Source of the DNA: Flagellimonas_A sp039592695
Lineage (GTDB): Bacteria; Bacteroidota; Bacteroidia; Flavobacteriales; Flavobacteriaceae
Assembly: GCF_039592695.1 (NCBI RefSeq)
Contig: NZ_JBBUTK010000003.1
Coordinates: forward strand, 124,001-188,000
DNA length: 64,000 bases
Direction of reading: 5' to 3'
Below the pieces are notes generated by a model. The model was given only the letters and a program-made list of their open reading frames with translations. It made no database searches and was not told the DNA's origin. A program made the translations under genes and the position numbers. This document shows positions 27,117-36,010 of the stretch, piece after piece (positions within the stretch are counted from its first letter, which is position 1; each line of letters begins with the position of its first letter).

Positions 27117-29327
27117 TTATCCCTTGATCTGACCTTTGACGATGGGTTCTTTCTTTTCAGGTCGATTACCCAATTTTTGATGTATGAAATTGGTCATCTT
27201 CTGATAAAGATGCTTTCTTGTATTGCCCCCATAAATTCCATGATTTTTGTCTGGATAGACGGCCCATTCAAACTGTTTATCAGCTTGCACCAAAGCCTCT
27301 ATCATACGCATGGTGTTCTGTAAATGCACATTGTCGTCCCCTGAACCGTGCACCAACAAATAGTCGCCTTTTAGCAATTCGGGATAATTGAACGGCGAGT
27401 TCTCATCATACCCACTGGGATTCTCCTGCGGGGTCTGCATGTAACGCTCCGTGTAGATGGTATCATAAAACCGCCAACTGGTCACGGGTGCGACCGCAAT
27501 CGCCATTTCAAAGGTTTCATTGCCCTTCAGCAGTGCGTTGGTTGACATAAAGCCACCGTAGCTCCAACCCCAAATGCCTGTTCTATTCTCGTCAATGTAA
27601 GAACGTTCACTCAGCTTTTGGGCGGCTGCAATCTGGTCTTCTACTTCGTACTTGCCCAGTTCTTTCTGGGTCACCTTTTTGAAATCACGGCCTTTTAAAC
27701 CTGTTCCCCGACCATCGACGCAGGCAACAATATAACCTTGGGAAACCAGCATCTGGTGCCAATAGTCGTTGGCGCCCATCCATCGATTGGCTACCTGTTG
27801 CGAACCCGGGCCGCTATATTGGTACATAAAAAGAGGATATTCTTTGCTTTCATCAAAATCAACGGGCTTTATCATGTACATGTTCAAATCGTTGCCGTTG
27901 ACCGAAATGGTCGAAAATTCTTTAGGGGCAATCTCGTAACCGTTGAGTTGTAGCCCAAGGGCCTCGTTATTTTTTATCGTATTGACCACCTTGCCATTGC
28001 TTGCCTGCCGTAAGGTATACTCGGGTGGGGTCGTGGCACTCGAAAACGTATTGATGAAATAGGTATAATCTGAGCTGAAATCGGCAGCATTGGTGCCTTC
28101 TTCTGAGGCCAGTTGTTTTTTGCGTTGCCCTGAACTGTCAATGCTGTAAACCCCGCGATTGATGGAACCGTTTTCTGTGGATTGGTAATAAATACGATCC
28201 TCGGCCTGATCATAGCCATAATAGTTGGTGACCTCCCAAGGGCCTTTGGTGATTTGGTTCATCAACTCGCCATCTTCGTTGTAAAGATACAGATGGTTAT
28301 AGCCGTCTTGTTCGCTCGTCCAGATAAAGCTGTCATCGGCCAAAAAGGTGAGATTGTCGTGAATGTCGACGTAGGCATCATCTTTTTCCTCGAGCAAGAC
28401 CGAGACCGAATTGTCCTTTACGTTCACTTCATGAAGTTTCAAATGGTTTTGGTGGCGGTTCATGGTGCGGACGCTCAGATAGTTGGGGTTGTTCATCCAT
28501 TTTATTCTGGGGATATAGTAGGCTTCCCCCAAATCAACATCAGAAGTGTTGCCAGAGGCAACGTCGTAGAGATGCAACGACACCTTGGCATTCTCTTCAC
28601 CTGCTTTCGGATATTTGAACTCGTGTTGGTAGGGGTATAAATCCTTTCCATAGACATCCATTGAAAAATGGGGCACATTGGTCTCATCAAACCGCAAAAA
28701 AGCGATTTTGGTGCCATCGCTGTTCCATTCAAAAGCCTGCACGAAGGCAAATTCCTCTTCATAGACCCAATCGGTAATACCGTTGATGATGGTACCCTTA
28801 TTGCCATCGGTGGTCAATTGCTGGGTGTTTTTTGATGTCAAATCAAAAAGGTAAAGATTATTCTCATAGGCGTAGGCCACTTTACTGCCATCAGGGGAAA
28901 GTTCGGGCTCTTGAATCTTGTTTTCAGAAATTTTCACGATGGATTTATCGGCCACATTGTACACATAATAAATGCCCAACCGTGAACGTCTGAAAATGGG
29001 TTCTACATCTGTTGCCAAGATAATCTGCGACTCATCACCACTGAATTCATAAGAAGTGAAATAGGGTATCTCGGCCGAAGAGGAAACGATTGTTTCCACC
29101 TTTTTCTGGGTCTTGTAATCGTATTTGTCGATACTGCTGCTTTTAGCGGCTTGGTCAAAGTTCAACACCGTGTACTGTTTGCCATTGTTCATCGAGCGCA
29201 ATACATCGATGCGTTCTGTTCTGAAAGTTCCATTCCAGATATCATCTAAAGAAATTTTTTTCTTTTGCGCTATTGAAATTGTGGAAATAAAAAGGAATGC
29301 AGATAGGGAAAAAAGTATTTTTTTCAT
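27117..29327 (-). CDS. Dipeptidyl peptidase IV-like S9 peptidase
   Basis: A 736-residue exported enzyme starting at ATG 29327, giving the signal MKKILFSLSAFLFISTISIAQ; an ATG eight codons upstream is less fitting. An eight-bladed DPP IV N-terminal propeller (about 40–480) contains DWVYEEEF, the EE motif that selects the free N-terminus. The C-terminal alpha/beta hydrolase holds nucleophile Ser in GWSYGG, Asp in SGDDNVH and His in DKNHGI. It releases N-terminal dipeptides in the periplasm, and the POT transporter downstream could import them. Confidence 0.94.
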   Translation of the reverse strand: MKKILFSLSAFLFISTISIAQKKKISLDDIWNGTFRTERIDVLRSMNNGKQYTVLNFDQAAKSSSIDKYDYKTQKKVETIVSSSAEIPYFTSYEFSGDESQIILATDVEPIFRRSRLGIYYVYNVADKSIVKISENKIQEPELSPDGSKVAYAYENNLYLFDLTSKNTQQLTTDGNKGTIINGITDWVYEEEFAFVQAFEWNSDGTKIAFLRFDETNVPHFSMDVYGKDLYPYQHEFKYPKAGEENAKVSLHLYDVASGNTSDVDLGEAYYIPRIKWMNNPNYLSVRTMNRHQNHLKLHEVNVKDNSVSVLLEEKDDAYVDIHDNLTFLADDSFIWTSEQDGYNHLYLYNEDGELMNQITKGPWEVTNYYGYDQAEDRIYYQSTENGSINRGVYSIDSSGQRKKQLASEEGTNAADFSSDYTYFINTFSSATTPPEYTLRQASNGKVVNTIKNNEALGLQLNGYEIAPKEFSTISVNGNDLNMYMIKPVDFDESKEYPLFMYQYSGPGSQQVANRWMGANDYWHQMLVSQGYIVACVDGRGTGLKGRDFKKVTQKELGKYEVEDQIAAAQKLSERSYIDENRTGIWGWSYGGFMSTNALLKGNETFEMAIAVAPVTSWRFYDTIYTERYMQTPQENPSGYDENSPFNYPELLKGDYLLVHGSGDDNVHLQNTMRMIEALVQADKQFEWAVYPDKNHGIYGGNTRKHLYQKMTNFIHQKLGNRPEKKEPIVKGQIKG

Positions 29328-29370
29328 GTGTTTATTTTCATTGATTTTCATCAGTCACATGTAATCTTTG

Positions 29371-29419
29371 ATGATTAAAATAATCGTTATTGTGTGATTT
29401 TAAAGATTATTTTAATCAT
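29371..29419. repeat. Perfect 15-bp inverted repeat in the peptidase–HMGR divergent gap
   Basis: ATGATTAAAATAATC (29371–29385) and GATTATTTTAATCAT (29405–29419) are exact inverse copies separated by 19 bases. The site lies 44 bases upstream of the peptidase start and 144 bases before the reductase start. It could be an operator for a dimeric regulator or a small palindromic repeat. Confidence 0.75.
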
Positions 29420-29536
29420 GTCGGTTTCATCGTGATTTAAAAACTTTTAAAACCTTCAATTATACTAATAATTTATCGAATTGGGTACATCAACGGATAT
29501 TCAAATCGCAACAATCACACCAGAACGGGTATTGAT

Positions 29537-29544
29537 TATATTTG
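29537..29544 (+). promoter_or_regulatory. Probable promoter -7 element of the HMG-CoA reductase gene
   Basis: TATATTTG is a perfect TAnnTTTG match 18 bases before ATG 29563. No -33 box is evident. Confidence 0.5.
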
Positions 29545-29562
29545 AAGACCTAATAAACTATC

Positions 29563-30876
29563 ATGCACAAGCCTATTGAGGGGTTTTCAAAACTCACCAA
29601 GGAAGAAAAAATTGAGTGGGTCACTTCAAACTACACTACCAATCCGGAAGCCGCAAAATCACTGCTCAAACGATACTGGAACCCCAACCAGAATGTTCAA
29701 AAGCGACACGATGAGTTTATTGAGAACACCTTATCAAACTACTACCTGCCTTTCGCCATTGCTCCCAATTTTTTGATTAACGAGAAGCTGTATGCCATCC
29801 CCATGGCCATTGAAGAGAGTTCGGTGGTCGCCGCAGCCAGCAAGGCGGCAAAATTTTGGCTGAACAGGGGCGGATTCAAGACCAAGGTTCTTGGCACCGA
29901 AAAAATCGGTCAGGTACACTTTATTTTTAATGGCAATCCATCAGAATTGGAAGCCTTTTTTTCAAATATCAAGCCCAAACTCATCGCTTCAGCCAAGCAT
30001 ATTACCACCAATATGGAAAAACGTGGGGGCGGAATCACCGATATCGAACTGAGAAAAAAAACAGACAAATTATCAGACTACTATCAACTGCACTGCACCT
30101 TCGAGACCTTGAATGCCATGGGTGCCAATTTTATCAACTCATGTTTAGAGCAGTTTGCCGAAACATTGCAACAAGAGGCAGAGAACTATTTGGGTTTTTC
30201 CAACACCGCAAAGCCCATTGAAGTGGTCATGAGCATTCTCAGCAATTATGTGCCCAACTGTTTGGTCAGGGCCGAAGTACGTTGTGACATAGATGAATTG
30301 CAGGAAGGTGAAATGAACGGCGATGAGTTTGCCCAAAAATTCGTGCAGGCAGTAGCCATTGCCAAAGCTGAACCCTTTCGAGCAGTGACCCATAACAAGG
30401 GCATCATGAACGGGGTCGATGCCGTTGTGCTTGCCACTGGCAATGATTTTAGGGCCGTTGAAGCGGGCATTCACGCCCATGCATCGAAAGATGGTCGCTA
30501 CTCAAGTTTGACGCATGCCGAAATTAAAGATGGTGTTTTCAGTTTTTGGATTGAGATTCCGCTTGCCTTGGGCACCGTGGGTGGACTTACCTCATTGCAT
30601 CCTATGGTAAAGCTGGCCTTGGAGATTTTAGGAAATCCCTCTGCCAAAGAATTGATGCAGATTGTCGCCGTGGCGGGATTGGCACAAAACTTTGCCGCAC
30701 TTCGCTCACTGGTCACCACTGGCATTCAGAAAGGCCACATGAAAATGCACCTTTTGAACATACTCAACCAATTGGAAGCCACAGAAGCTGAAAAGTCACA
30801 GTTGGTCAAAAAATTTAAGGAACAGACCGTTAGCAATGCCGCTGTGAAGGAAGCATTGAACAAACTCAGAAGCTAA
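29563..30876 (+). CDS. mvaA: Hydroxymethylglutaryl-CoA reductase, class II type
   Basis: A 437-residue enzyme with the class II reductase landmarks: catalytic Glu in IEESSVVAAASKAAKFW near residue 87, a NAMGANFINSCLEQ motif near residue 187, NKGIMNGVDAVVLATGNDFRAVEAG near residue 286 and a C-terminal region with GIQKGHMKMHL carrying the catalytic His. It makes or consumes mevalonate; in Flavobacteria it serves isoprenoid synthesis. A mevalonate-pathway GHMP kinase lies 375 bases downstream on the same strand. Confidence 0.96.
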   Translation: MHKPIEGFSKLTKEEKIEWVTSNYTTNPEAAKSLLKRYWNPNQNVQKRHDEFIENTLSNYYLPFAIAPNFLINEKLYAIPMAIEESSVVAAASKAAKFWLNRGGFKTKVLGTEKIGQVHFIFNGNPSELEAFFSNIKPKLIASAKHITTNMEKRGGGITDIELRKKTDKLSDYYQLHCTFETLNAMGANFINSCLEQFAETLQQEAENYLGFSNTAKPIEVVMSILSNYVPNCLVRAEVRCDIDELQEGEMNGDEFAQKFVQAVAIAKAEPFRAVTHNKGIMNGVDAVVLATGNDFRAVEAGIHAHASKDGRYSSLTHAEIKDGVFSFWIEIPLALGTVGGLTSLHPMVKLALEILGNPSAKELMQIVAVAGLAQNFAALRSLVTTGIQKGHMKMHLLNILNQLEATEAEKSQLVKKFKEQTVSNAAVKEALNKLRS

Positions 30877-30880
30877 GCAG

Positions 30881-30888
30881 TACTTTTG
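30881..30888 (+). promoter_or_regulatory. Probable promoter -7 element before the DUF433 gene
   Basis: TACTTTTG fits TAnnTTTG, starts four bases after the reductase stop and lies 32 bases before the DUF433 start. Confidence 0.4.
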
Positions 30889-30920
30889 TATCTTTATGAT
30901 TATCATAAAAACCAAGTGAC

Positions 30921-31145
30921 ATGGTTGATTACAGGTCAATTATCAAAAGAAATCCAAAGAAAAGGTTTGGAAAGCCCTGTGTGCGAGAGACAAGAATTGC
31001 GGTTTACGATGTCTTGGGTTGGTTGGCCTCAGGAATGACCAATGAAGAAATTCTTGCTGACTTTCCCGAATTGACCATAGAAGACATAAGGGCATGTCTT
31101 GCTTATGCAGCTGATAGAGAGCAAAAATTACTAAATGCTTCATGA
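30921..31145 (+). CDS. DUF433 antitoxin-like protein, apparently orphan
   Basis: A 74-residue protein of the DUF433 family: DYRSIIKRNPKKRFGKPCVRETRIAVYDVLGWLASGMTNEEILADFPELT is the standard layout, with GKPxxRxTRI and a winged or ribbon-helix-like DNA-binding half. DUF433 proteins are usually followed, with an ATGA overlap, by a DUF5615 PIN-like toxin beginning MKLL. Here the overlapping ATG at 31142 gives only MKLLN before a stop, so the toxin seems lost. It sits between two isoprenoid genes. Confidence 0.85.
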   Translation: MVDYRSIIKRNPKKRFGKPCVRETRIAVYDVLGWLASGMTNEEILADFPELTIEDIRACLAYAADREQKLLNAS

Positions 31146-31254
31146 AGTTGCTCAATTAATACAATCCAACCTAGAATCTATCATTCATTTTCTAAACGAT
31201 GCCTCTCCCCATAGTTCCTGCCTTCAACTCAACCGATATGGTTCAGATTTATGA
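31135..31254 (+). pseudogene. 39-codon ORF, possible remnant of a DUF5615 toxin
   Basis: Frame +1 relative to the DUF433 tail opens at ATG 31135 and runs to TGA 31252–31254. It overlaps DUF433 at one end and the GHMP kinase ATG (31251, ATGA) at the other. The segment NLESIIHFLNDASPHSS loosely recalls the NLS…L…L.D.FP.S start of DUF5615. In the frame expected for the toxin only MKLLN precedes a stop. Either it is a frameshifted, truncated toxin relic or a meaningless ORF that happens to couple translation. Confidence 0.3.
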
Positions 31255-32156
31255 GTCACTTCTACAGCAACGGTAAACTATTGCTCTCAGGAGAATATTT
31301 GGTGTTGGATGGCGCTCGTGCACTCGCCGTACCGACCAAATTTGGACAATCTCTGGAGGTTTCAACAACCGATACCGGATTTATTGCTTGGCAAAGTCTC
31401 GACCGCCAAGGCCAGGCTTGGTTTACGGCAACCTATGGATTAAGGGGCTTTGAAGAAATCGATACTTCGAATCCTGAAATCTCAAAGACACTTACTGACA
31501 TTTTGGTCGCGGCAAAAGCCTTAAATCCTAATTTTTTAAAATCCTCTAAAGGCTGTTCAGTAAAGGCCAAGCTATCGTTTCCCCGAAATTGGGGCCTTGG
31601 TTCCTCTTCCACTCTAATCAACAACATTGCCCAATGGGCACAAGTAAATGCCCATCAACTCTTATGGAACACCATGGGCGGTAGTGGGTATGATATTTCC
31701 TGTGCACAGCACGACCACCCCATTCTCTACCATTTGGAAAACGGTTCGCCCAAGGTTGAAAGGGTCGATTTTAATCCCTCCTTCAAGAACCAACTGTATT
31801 TCATCCACCTGAACCAAAAACAAGATAGCAGGGCAGCCATTGCCAATTATCGTGGGCAAGATTTTGACAAAAGGAGTTTGGTTTCCTCTTTATCACAGAT
31901 TTCACGACAAATGCTGAATACCAAAAATCTCAAAGCTTTTGAAAATACCATGGAAGCCCACGAAACCATCCTCTCTAAAGTATTAAAAATCGAACCTGTG
32001 CAGCAACGTCTTTTTTCTGATTATTTCGGTCAACTCAAAAGCCTTGGCGGATGGGGCGGTGACTTTGTTCTCGCTACCGGAAACGAAAAAACCCCTGGAT
32101 ATTTTAAATCCAAGGGTTTTGAAATTGTTCTGCCGTTTTCAGAAATGGTGTTGTAA
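31251..32156 (+). CDS. GHMP kinase of the GYDIA family (mevalonate pathway)
   Basis: A 301-residue GHMP kinase. It shows SNGKLLLSGEYLVLDGARALAVP at the N-terminus, the phosphate loop PRNWGLGSSSTLIN near residue 117, and MGGSGYDISCAQ near residue 145, the place of the GYDIA motif that names the Bacteroidota family; here Ala is replaced by Ser. The final GGWGGDF loop is normal for GHMP kinases. It probably phosphorylates mevalonate or phosphomevalonate, in line with the HMG-CoA reductase upstream. Confidence 0.9.
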   Translation: MSHFYSNGKLLLSGEYLVLDGARALAVPTKFGQSLEVSTTDTGFIAWQSLDRQGQAWFTATYGLRGFEEIDTSNPEISKTLTDILVAAKALNPNFLKSSKGCSVKAKLSFPRNWGLGSSSTLINNIAQWAQVNAHQLLWNTMGGSGYDISCAQHDHPILYHLENGSPKVERVDFNPSFKNQLYFIHLNQKQDSRAAIANYRGQDFDKRSLVSSLSQISRQMLNTKNLKAFENTMEAHETILSKVLKIEPVQQRLFSDYFGQLKSLGGWGGDFVLATGNEKTPGYFKSKGFEIVLPFSEMVL

Positions 32157-32199
32157 CACCCCTGATTTTGTACACAAAATCTGTCCCCTCAAGGGGACA
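32155..32199 (-). repeat. Modular repeat R2, copy with an ATTTTGT hairpin centre
   Basis: On the minus strand TGTCCCCTTGAGGGGACAG is followed by a 16-base centre whose arms ATTTTGT and ACAAAAT pair, then CAGGGGTGTT. The outer parts equal the copies at 61728, 62798 and 63296; the centre differs. It starts at the GHMP kinase stop codon and may act as its terminator. Confidence 0.8.
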
Positions 32200-32210
32200 G
32201 TGTTTATCCT

Positions 32211-34331
32211 TTAGTAGAAAATAGCACGATTGTCTTCAATCTCTGCCTTTTCCTTTAGGGCATTGTAAACGGCACTGTTCACCGCATTGGTATTTGACGT
32301 TCGCAACGTATTTGAGTATGTAGTGTAGTTCGGCAACGTAATCGCCACATTGACATTGGTCACCTTCACTTTAAAAACACCTGTCTCGCCTTCAATCAGG
32401 TCAGAAACTTCATCTTTTTGTAGGCCAAAGGCTGTGCCCACGACCATAGGTTCGCGACCAGCCCCCGGAATTGTGGGTGATTTACGTGTCAATGCAGAAG
32501 CGGTAGAAACTGTCACGTTATTGTCGCTTGCCAATGTTTCCATTGTTTTCCCGCTATTATCGGCAATGATTTGTTCAGCCTTACGCTTTTTTCTTAAGAT
32601 AGGAAGTACACGGCTTGAAGCATCCTCAGAAGCCATGAGCCCTTCATTGTACTTTTTGGTAAGCTGTACCACGGCATAACCATTCGTCAAATCAAAGCGT
32701 TTGATCTCGCCCACTTCGGTTTCATCATTGAACGCCCATTGTACGATGGCGCGTTGAGAGCCCAACCCAGGCAGGTTTTCATCCATCTGCTTGATTTGGT
32801 TCACGGGTCGCACATTGTATTCACTTTCTTTGGCGATGTCTGAAAATTGTTCGGCATCGACATCTGTTGTCGCCATCTCAAACTTGGTCGCCTCAGTAAA
32901 AAGGCTATTGATTGTTTGCTCAGAGGGCTCAATTTCACGTGATAGCGTCGCCACCCTGACAATATCTTGCTTGTCATCAACCTTGACAATGTGGTAGCCA
33001 AACTCAGTCTCTACCAGTCCGATAGTGCCTACGGGATTTCCAAATGCAAAGTCATTGAACTCATCGGCCATGACGCCTTCTTGAAAATAGCCCAGGTCGC
33101 CTCCTCTGGGTGCAGAAGGCCCATCGGAATTGTCTCTGGCCAAAACAGTAAAATCAGTTCCCTCTTTTTTGGCCTCAGCCAACAATCTGTTGGCCTCTTC
33201 CTCAGCTTCCTCTTTGGTTCTGGTCACTTCAGGATTTGCACGTGCAGCCCCTACATAGGCAATCAAGATATGACTGGCTTTGACCGTACCATTTTCCTTA
33301 CGGTCCATGACTTTTGAAACTCTAAAGAAATTGCCATCTCGGTAAGGCCCATAAATTTGACCGTCTCGCATGGAGAGCAGGGTATCAGCTGCCACGGCGG
33401 GCAAATCTTTCTTTGCTTTATAAATGGTATCGTACTTTGTATCTGAATTGCGGTCTAAAAATGCAGCCATGTCGGCAGTGTTTCTAAAACCAGGAATCGT
33501 GTCATTTCTATCGGTGGATGAGTTGTATTCCACGGTATCATCCAACAATTTGGTGACAGCATCCTTAACCGCATTTTCATCATCAGCCGAGGCTTTTTCC
33601 TCAAAGAAAACAAAACGAAGGTCTCGAGCCTTTTCTTGTTGATAGTCATCTTCATGCACTTTGATATAGGCCTCGATTTCTTTCTTTGAAATTTGGATGG
33701 TACTATCAGGAATACTGCTATAGGGCACACGAACGTACTGAATATCTACTTTGTCATTTGCCAATTCATAATCAAACTGACCCTCGGTCAAGGTTGCCCC
33801 CACACCGGCTTTGACCAGATTGAAGTAGAGCTGTTCTTTGGCCGCCTGCATAATCCGCTTTTCATCTTGCAACCAAGCATCATAGCGAAGTGGATCGTTC
33901 ACCTTCCAATCGGCAATTGTGGTCTTGAAAATCTCAGCATTGAAGACCCCGTTCTCGTCTTGAAAATCTGGAATCTGCGCATAACCGGAATTTCTTACAA
34001 ACTCAACAATTTGGTCGCTCTCTACATCAATGCCCAAATCTTCAAACTGCTGGTTCAAAATGGCCTTTTTCACCTGTTGGTCGTAGACCGTGTTCACCAA
34101 TTGTGTCGATGAGAAATTAGGCCCGTATTGCCTTGACGCTGTTTCGACTTCTTGTCTAAACGCATCAATTGAAATACTCTCGCCATTCACCTCGGCCACT
34201 GATGACCCCACTTTGGCCCCACCAAAGTCATTGCTCGTAAATACACCTGAAATCACGAAAGCAAACAACGCCATACCGATAATCAAAATCAATACCGTGG
34301 TTCGTTTTCTAATATTCTCTAAAATTGCCAT
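32211..34331 (-). CDS. ppiD: Membrane-anchored peptidyl-prolyl isomerase PpiD/SurA type
   Basis: A 706-residue protein with one N-terminal membrane helix (LILIIGMALFAFVISGVF), a SurA-like N-terminal chaperone domain (about 40–230), a parvulin domain (about 345–450, VKASHILIAYVGA … RGGDLGYFQEGVM … VETEFGYHIVKV) and a long C-terminal chaperone part. It would help outer-membrane proteins fold in the periplasm. It lies downstream of the lptC-containing envelope operon, with 182 bases before it. Confidence 0.93.
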   Translation of the reverse strand: MAILENIRKRTTVLILIIGMALFAFVISGVFTSNDFGGAKVGSSVAEVNGESISIDAFRQEVETASRQYGPNFSSTQLVNTVYDQQVKKAILNQQFEDLGIDVESDQIVEFVRNSGYAQIPDFQDENGVFNAEIFKTTIADWKVNDPLRYDAWLQDEKRIMQAAKEQLYFNLVKAGVGATLTEGQFDYELANDKVDIQYVRVPYSSIPDSTIQISKKEIEAYIKVHEDDYQQEKARDLRFVFFEEKASADDENAVKDAVTKLLDDTVEYNSSTDRNDTIPGFRNTADMAAFLDRNSDTKYDTIYKAKKDLPAVAADTLLSMRDGQIYGPYRDGNFFRVSKVMDRKENGTVKASHILIAYVGAARANPEVTRTKEEAEEEANRLLAEAKKEGTDFTVLARDNSDGPSAPRGGDLGYFQEGVMADEFNDFAFGNPVGTIGLVETEFGYHIVKVDDKQDIVRVATLSREIEPSEQTINSLFTEATKFEMATTDVDAEQFSDIAKESEYNVRPVNQIKQMDENLPGLGSQRAIVQWAFNDETEVGEIKRFDLTNGYAVVQLTKKYNEGLMASEDASSRVLPILRKKRKAEQIIADNSGKTMETLASDNNVTVSTASALTRKSPTIPGAGREPMVVGTAFGLQKDEVSDLIEGETGVFKVKVTNVNVAITLPNYTTYSNTLRTSNTNAVNSAVYNALKEKAEIEDNRAIFY

Positions 34332-34350
34332 AACGACTACGTTTGCTTAA

Positions 34351-34413
34351 AAATACAGTGCGCGAAAATACCATTTTCTTTTCAAATAAAGAATTTCAAA
34401 AAGCACTGTATTT
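34351..34413. repeat. Perfect 11-bp inverted repeat upstream of ppiD
   Basis: AAATACAGTGC (34351–34361) and GCACTGTATTT (34403–34413) are exact inverse copies 41 bases apart, beginning 20 bases upstream of the ppiD start. It could be a regulatory site or fold in the mRNA. Confidence 0.6.
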
Positions 34414-34513
34414 GCCATGCTTTTATTGAAATTTCAGAATCAAATACCCGCCCCTAGCCCCTCTCAGATGGGAAATACTTTCACTGCATTTAAAGTGAAT
34501 CATTGTGATGTAG

Positions 34514-35809
34514 CTAATCTTGTTCCAATACTTGAAGTTTCACCAGGTCTATCTTGGTGTTTGACACCTCAAGAATATGGAACAAAAAATGATCGATTTT
34601 TATCTGGGAATCTTGCTCAGGTATCTCACCTGTTTCGTTCATGATCAAGCCGCCCAAGGTTTCGAACTCATCGCCTTCAGGAAGCTCCAACCTATAATTT
34701 TCGTTGATGTAATCAACCTCAAGCCGCGCCGAAAACTTAAAAGTGTTTTCATCCAGTTGTTCTTCGACCAAATCAGTGGTATCGTGTTCATCTTCGATTT
34801 CACCGAAAAGTTCTTCCACAATATCCTCAACGGTCATGATACCAGATGTACCCCCGTATTCATCCAATACCACCGCTATGCTTTTTCGTTTTTTGGTCAA
34901 TACATTCAGAATATCATGTATGTACATGGTCTCGGGCACAAACTCTACTGGCAAGAGTACGCTCTTGATCGTCTTTGGCTTTTTAAAAAGCTCGTACGAA
35001 TGCACATAGCCTATGATTTCATCAATGTGCTCTTTATAGACCAAAATTTTTGAATACCCTGTCTCTGCAAAAAGCTTGGTAAGGTTTTTTGGGGTTTCGT
35101 GCAGCTCTACGGCCATGATCTCTGTTCGCGGCACCATGACTTCACGGGCCTTCACCTCTGAGAATTGTAACGCATTCTGAAAGATTTGAATTTCAGAATC
35201 TACATTGTCTTGCTCTTCGGCAGACTCCATTTGTTCAGTGATGTAGTCGCCCAACTCCAATTTTGTGAAAGATAACTGTACTTCATCGCTGTCTGTCTTC
35301 AAAAAAGTTTTGAGTACAAAATCAGAGACCTTGATCACAAATTCAGAAATGAACGAAAACAGCAGATAAAACAGGTATGCCGGTACTGCCAATATCTTTA
35401 GCAGCGTATTGGAATATATCTGGAACAGTACCTTGGGCAAAAATTCAGCAGTCAACAAAATGATCAACGTTGATATCACTGTTTGGCTCAACAAGCTGAA
35501 ATCAGTCAAAAGACTATTGATAAAATTGGAAGAGGTTGGTAAAAGCGAGGCGAACCATGCCATCAATCGGTCGCCCATAAAAAAGCCATAGATTACCAGT
35601 GCGATATTATTGCCAATCAACATGGTCGCTATAAACTTTGAGGGTTTCTCGGTCAGCCAAGACAACACCTTGGCGAGAATGCCCTCTTGTTTTTTCTCAA
35701 TTTCAATATGGATTTTGTTAGCGGATACAAAGGCAATCTCCATCCCTGAAAAAAAAGCAGAGAACAACAACGAAAGTATGATGATGAGCAAAGAAACGTC
35801 CAATATCAA
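34514..35809 (-). CDS. CNNM/CorC-type membrane protein with CBS pair (hemolysin family)
   Basis: A 431-residue protein. The CNNM/DUF21 membrane domain (about 1–190) has four hydrophobic helices and FFSGMEIAFVSANK. Two CBS domains (about 210–330) follow, with MVPRTEIMAVE and VVLDEYGGTSGIMTVEDIVEELFGEI, and then a CorC/HlyC transporter-associated domain to the end. Related proteins move or sense magnesium or other divalent ions; the hemolysin name is historical. ATGA overlap with the small membrane gene upstream places it in the coaX–lptC operon. Confidence 0.9.
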   Translation of the reverse strand: MILDVSLLIIILSLLFSAFFSGMEIAFVSANKIHIEIEKKQEGILAKVLSWLTEKPSKFIATMLIGNNIALVIYGFFMGDRLMAWFASLLPTSSNFINSLLTDFSLLSQTVISTLIILLTAEFLPKVLFQIYSNTLLKILAVPAYLFYLLFSFISEFVIKVSDFVLKTFLKTDSDEVQLSFTKLELGDYITEQMESAEEQDNVDSEIQIFQNALQFSEVKAREVMVPRTEIMAVELHETPKNLTKLFAETGYSKILVYKEHIDEIIGYVHSYELFKKPKTIKSVLLPVEFVPETMYIHDILNVLTKKRKSIAVVLDEYGGTSGIMTVEDIVEELFGEIEDEHDTTDLVEEQLDENTFKFSARLEVDYINENYRLELPEGDEFETLGGLIMNETGEIPEQDSQIKIDHFLFHILEVSNTKIDLVKLQVLEQD

Positions 35810-36009
35810 TCTTGGTTTTGTCGTTTTCTTTTTTCAAAACGCTTTCGGTAGTTTCTACGGAAGAAGAACATGGCTATGGATACCACCGCAAAAAAGATGA
35901 AAATATAGGTCTCTTTCGGATTTATGGGCCAGAGCTCTACAATCTTATAAATTGACAGTACGGCCACGGCCAAGTACAGGTATTCGGTATATCGTAGAAT
36001 TTTTATCAT
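35806..36009 (-). CDS. Small two-helix membrane protein
   Basis: A 67-residue protein with two hydrophobic segments (about 9–26 and 34–50) and a strongly basic C-terminus (RRNYRKRFEKRKRQNQD), which predicts cytoplasmic tail topology. It starts one base after the lptC stop and overlaps the CBS gene. It is conserved in this gene order; function unknown. Confidence 0.8.
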   Translation of the reverse strand: MIKILRYTEYLYLAVAVLSIYKIVELWPINPKETYIFIFFAVVSIAMFFFRRNYRKRFEKRKRQNQD

Positions 36010-36010
36010 G

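Noticed and set aside
31142..31159. ATG-MKLLN as a real toxin gene
   Set aside because: It stops after five codons; at most it marks where a toxin gene once began.
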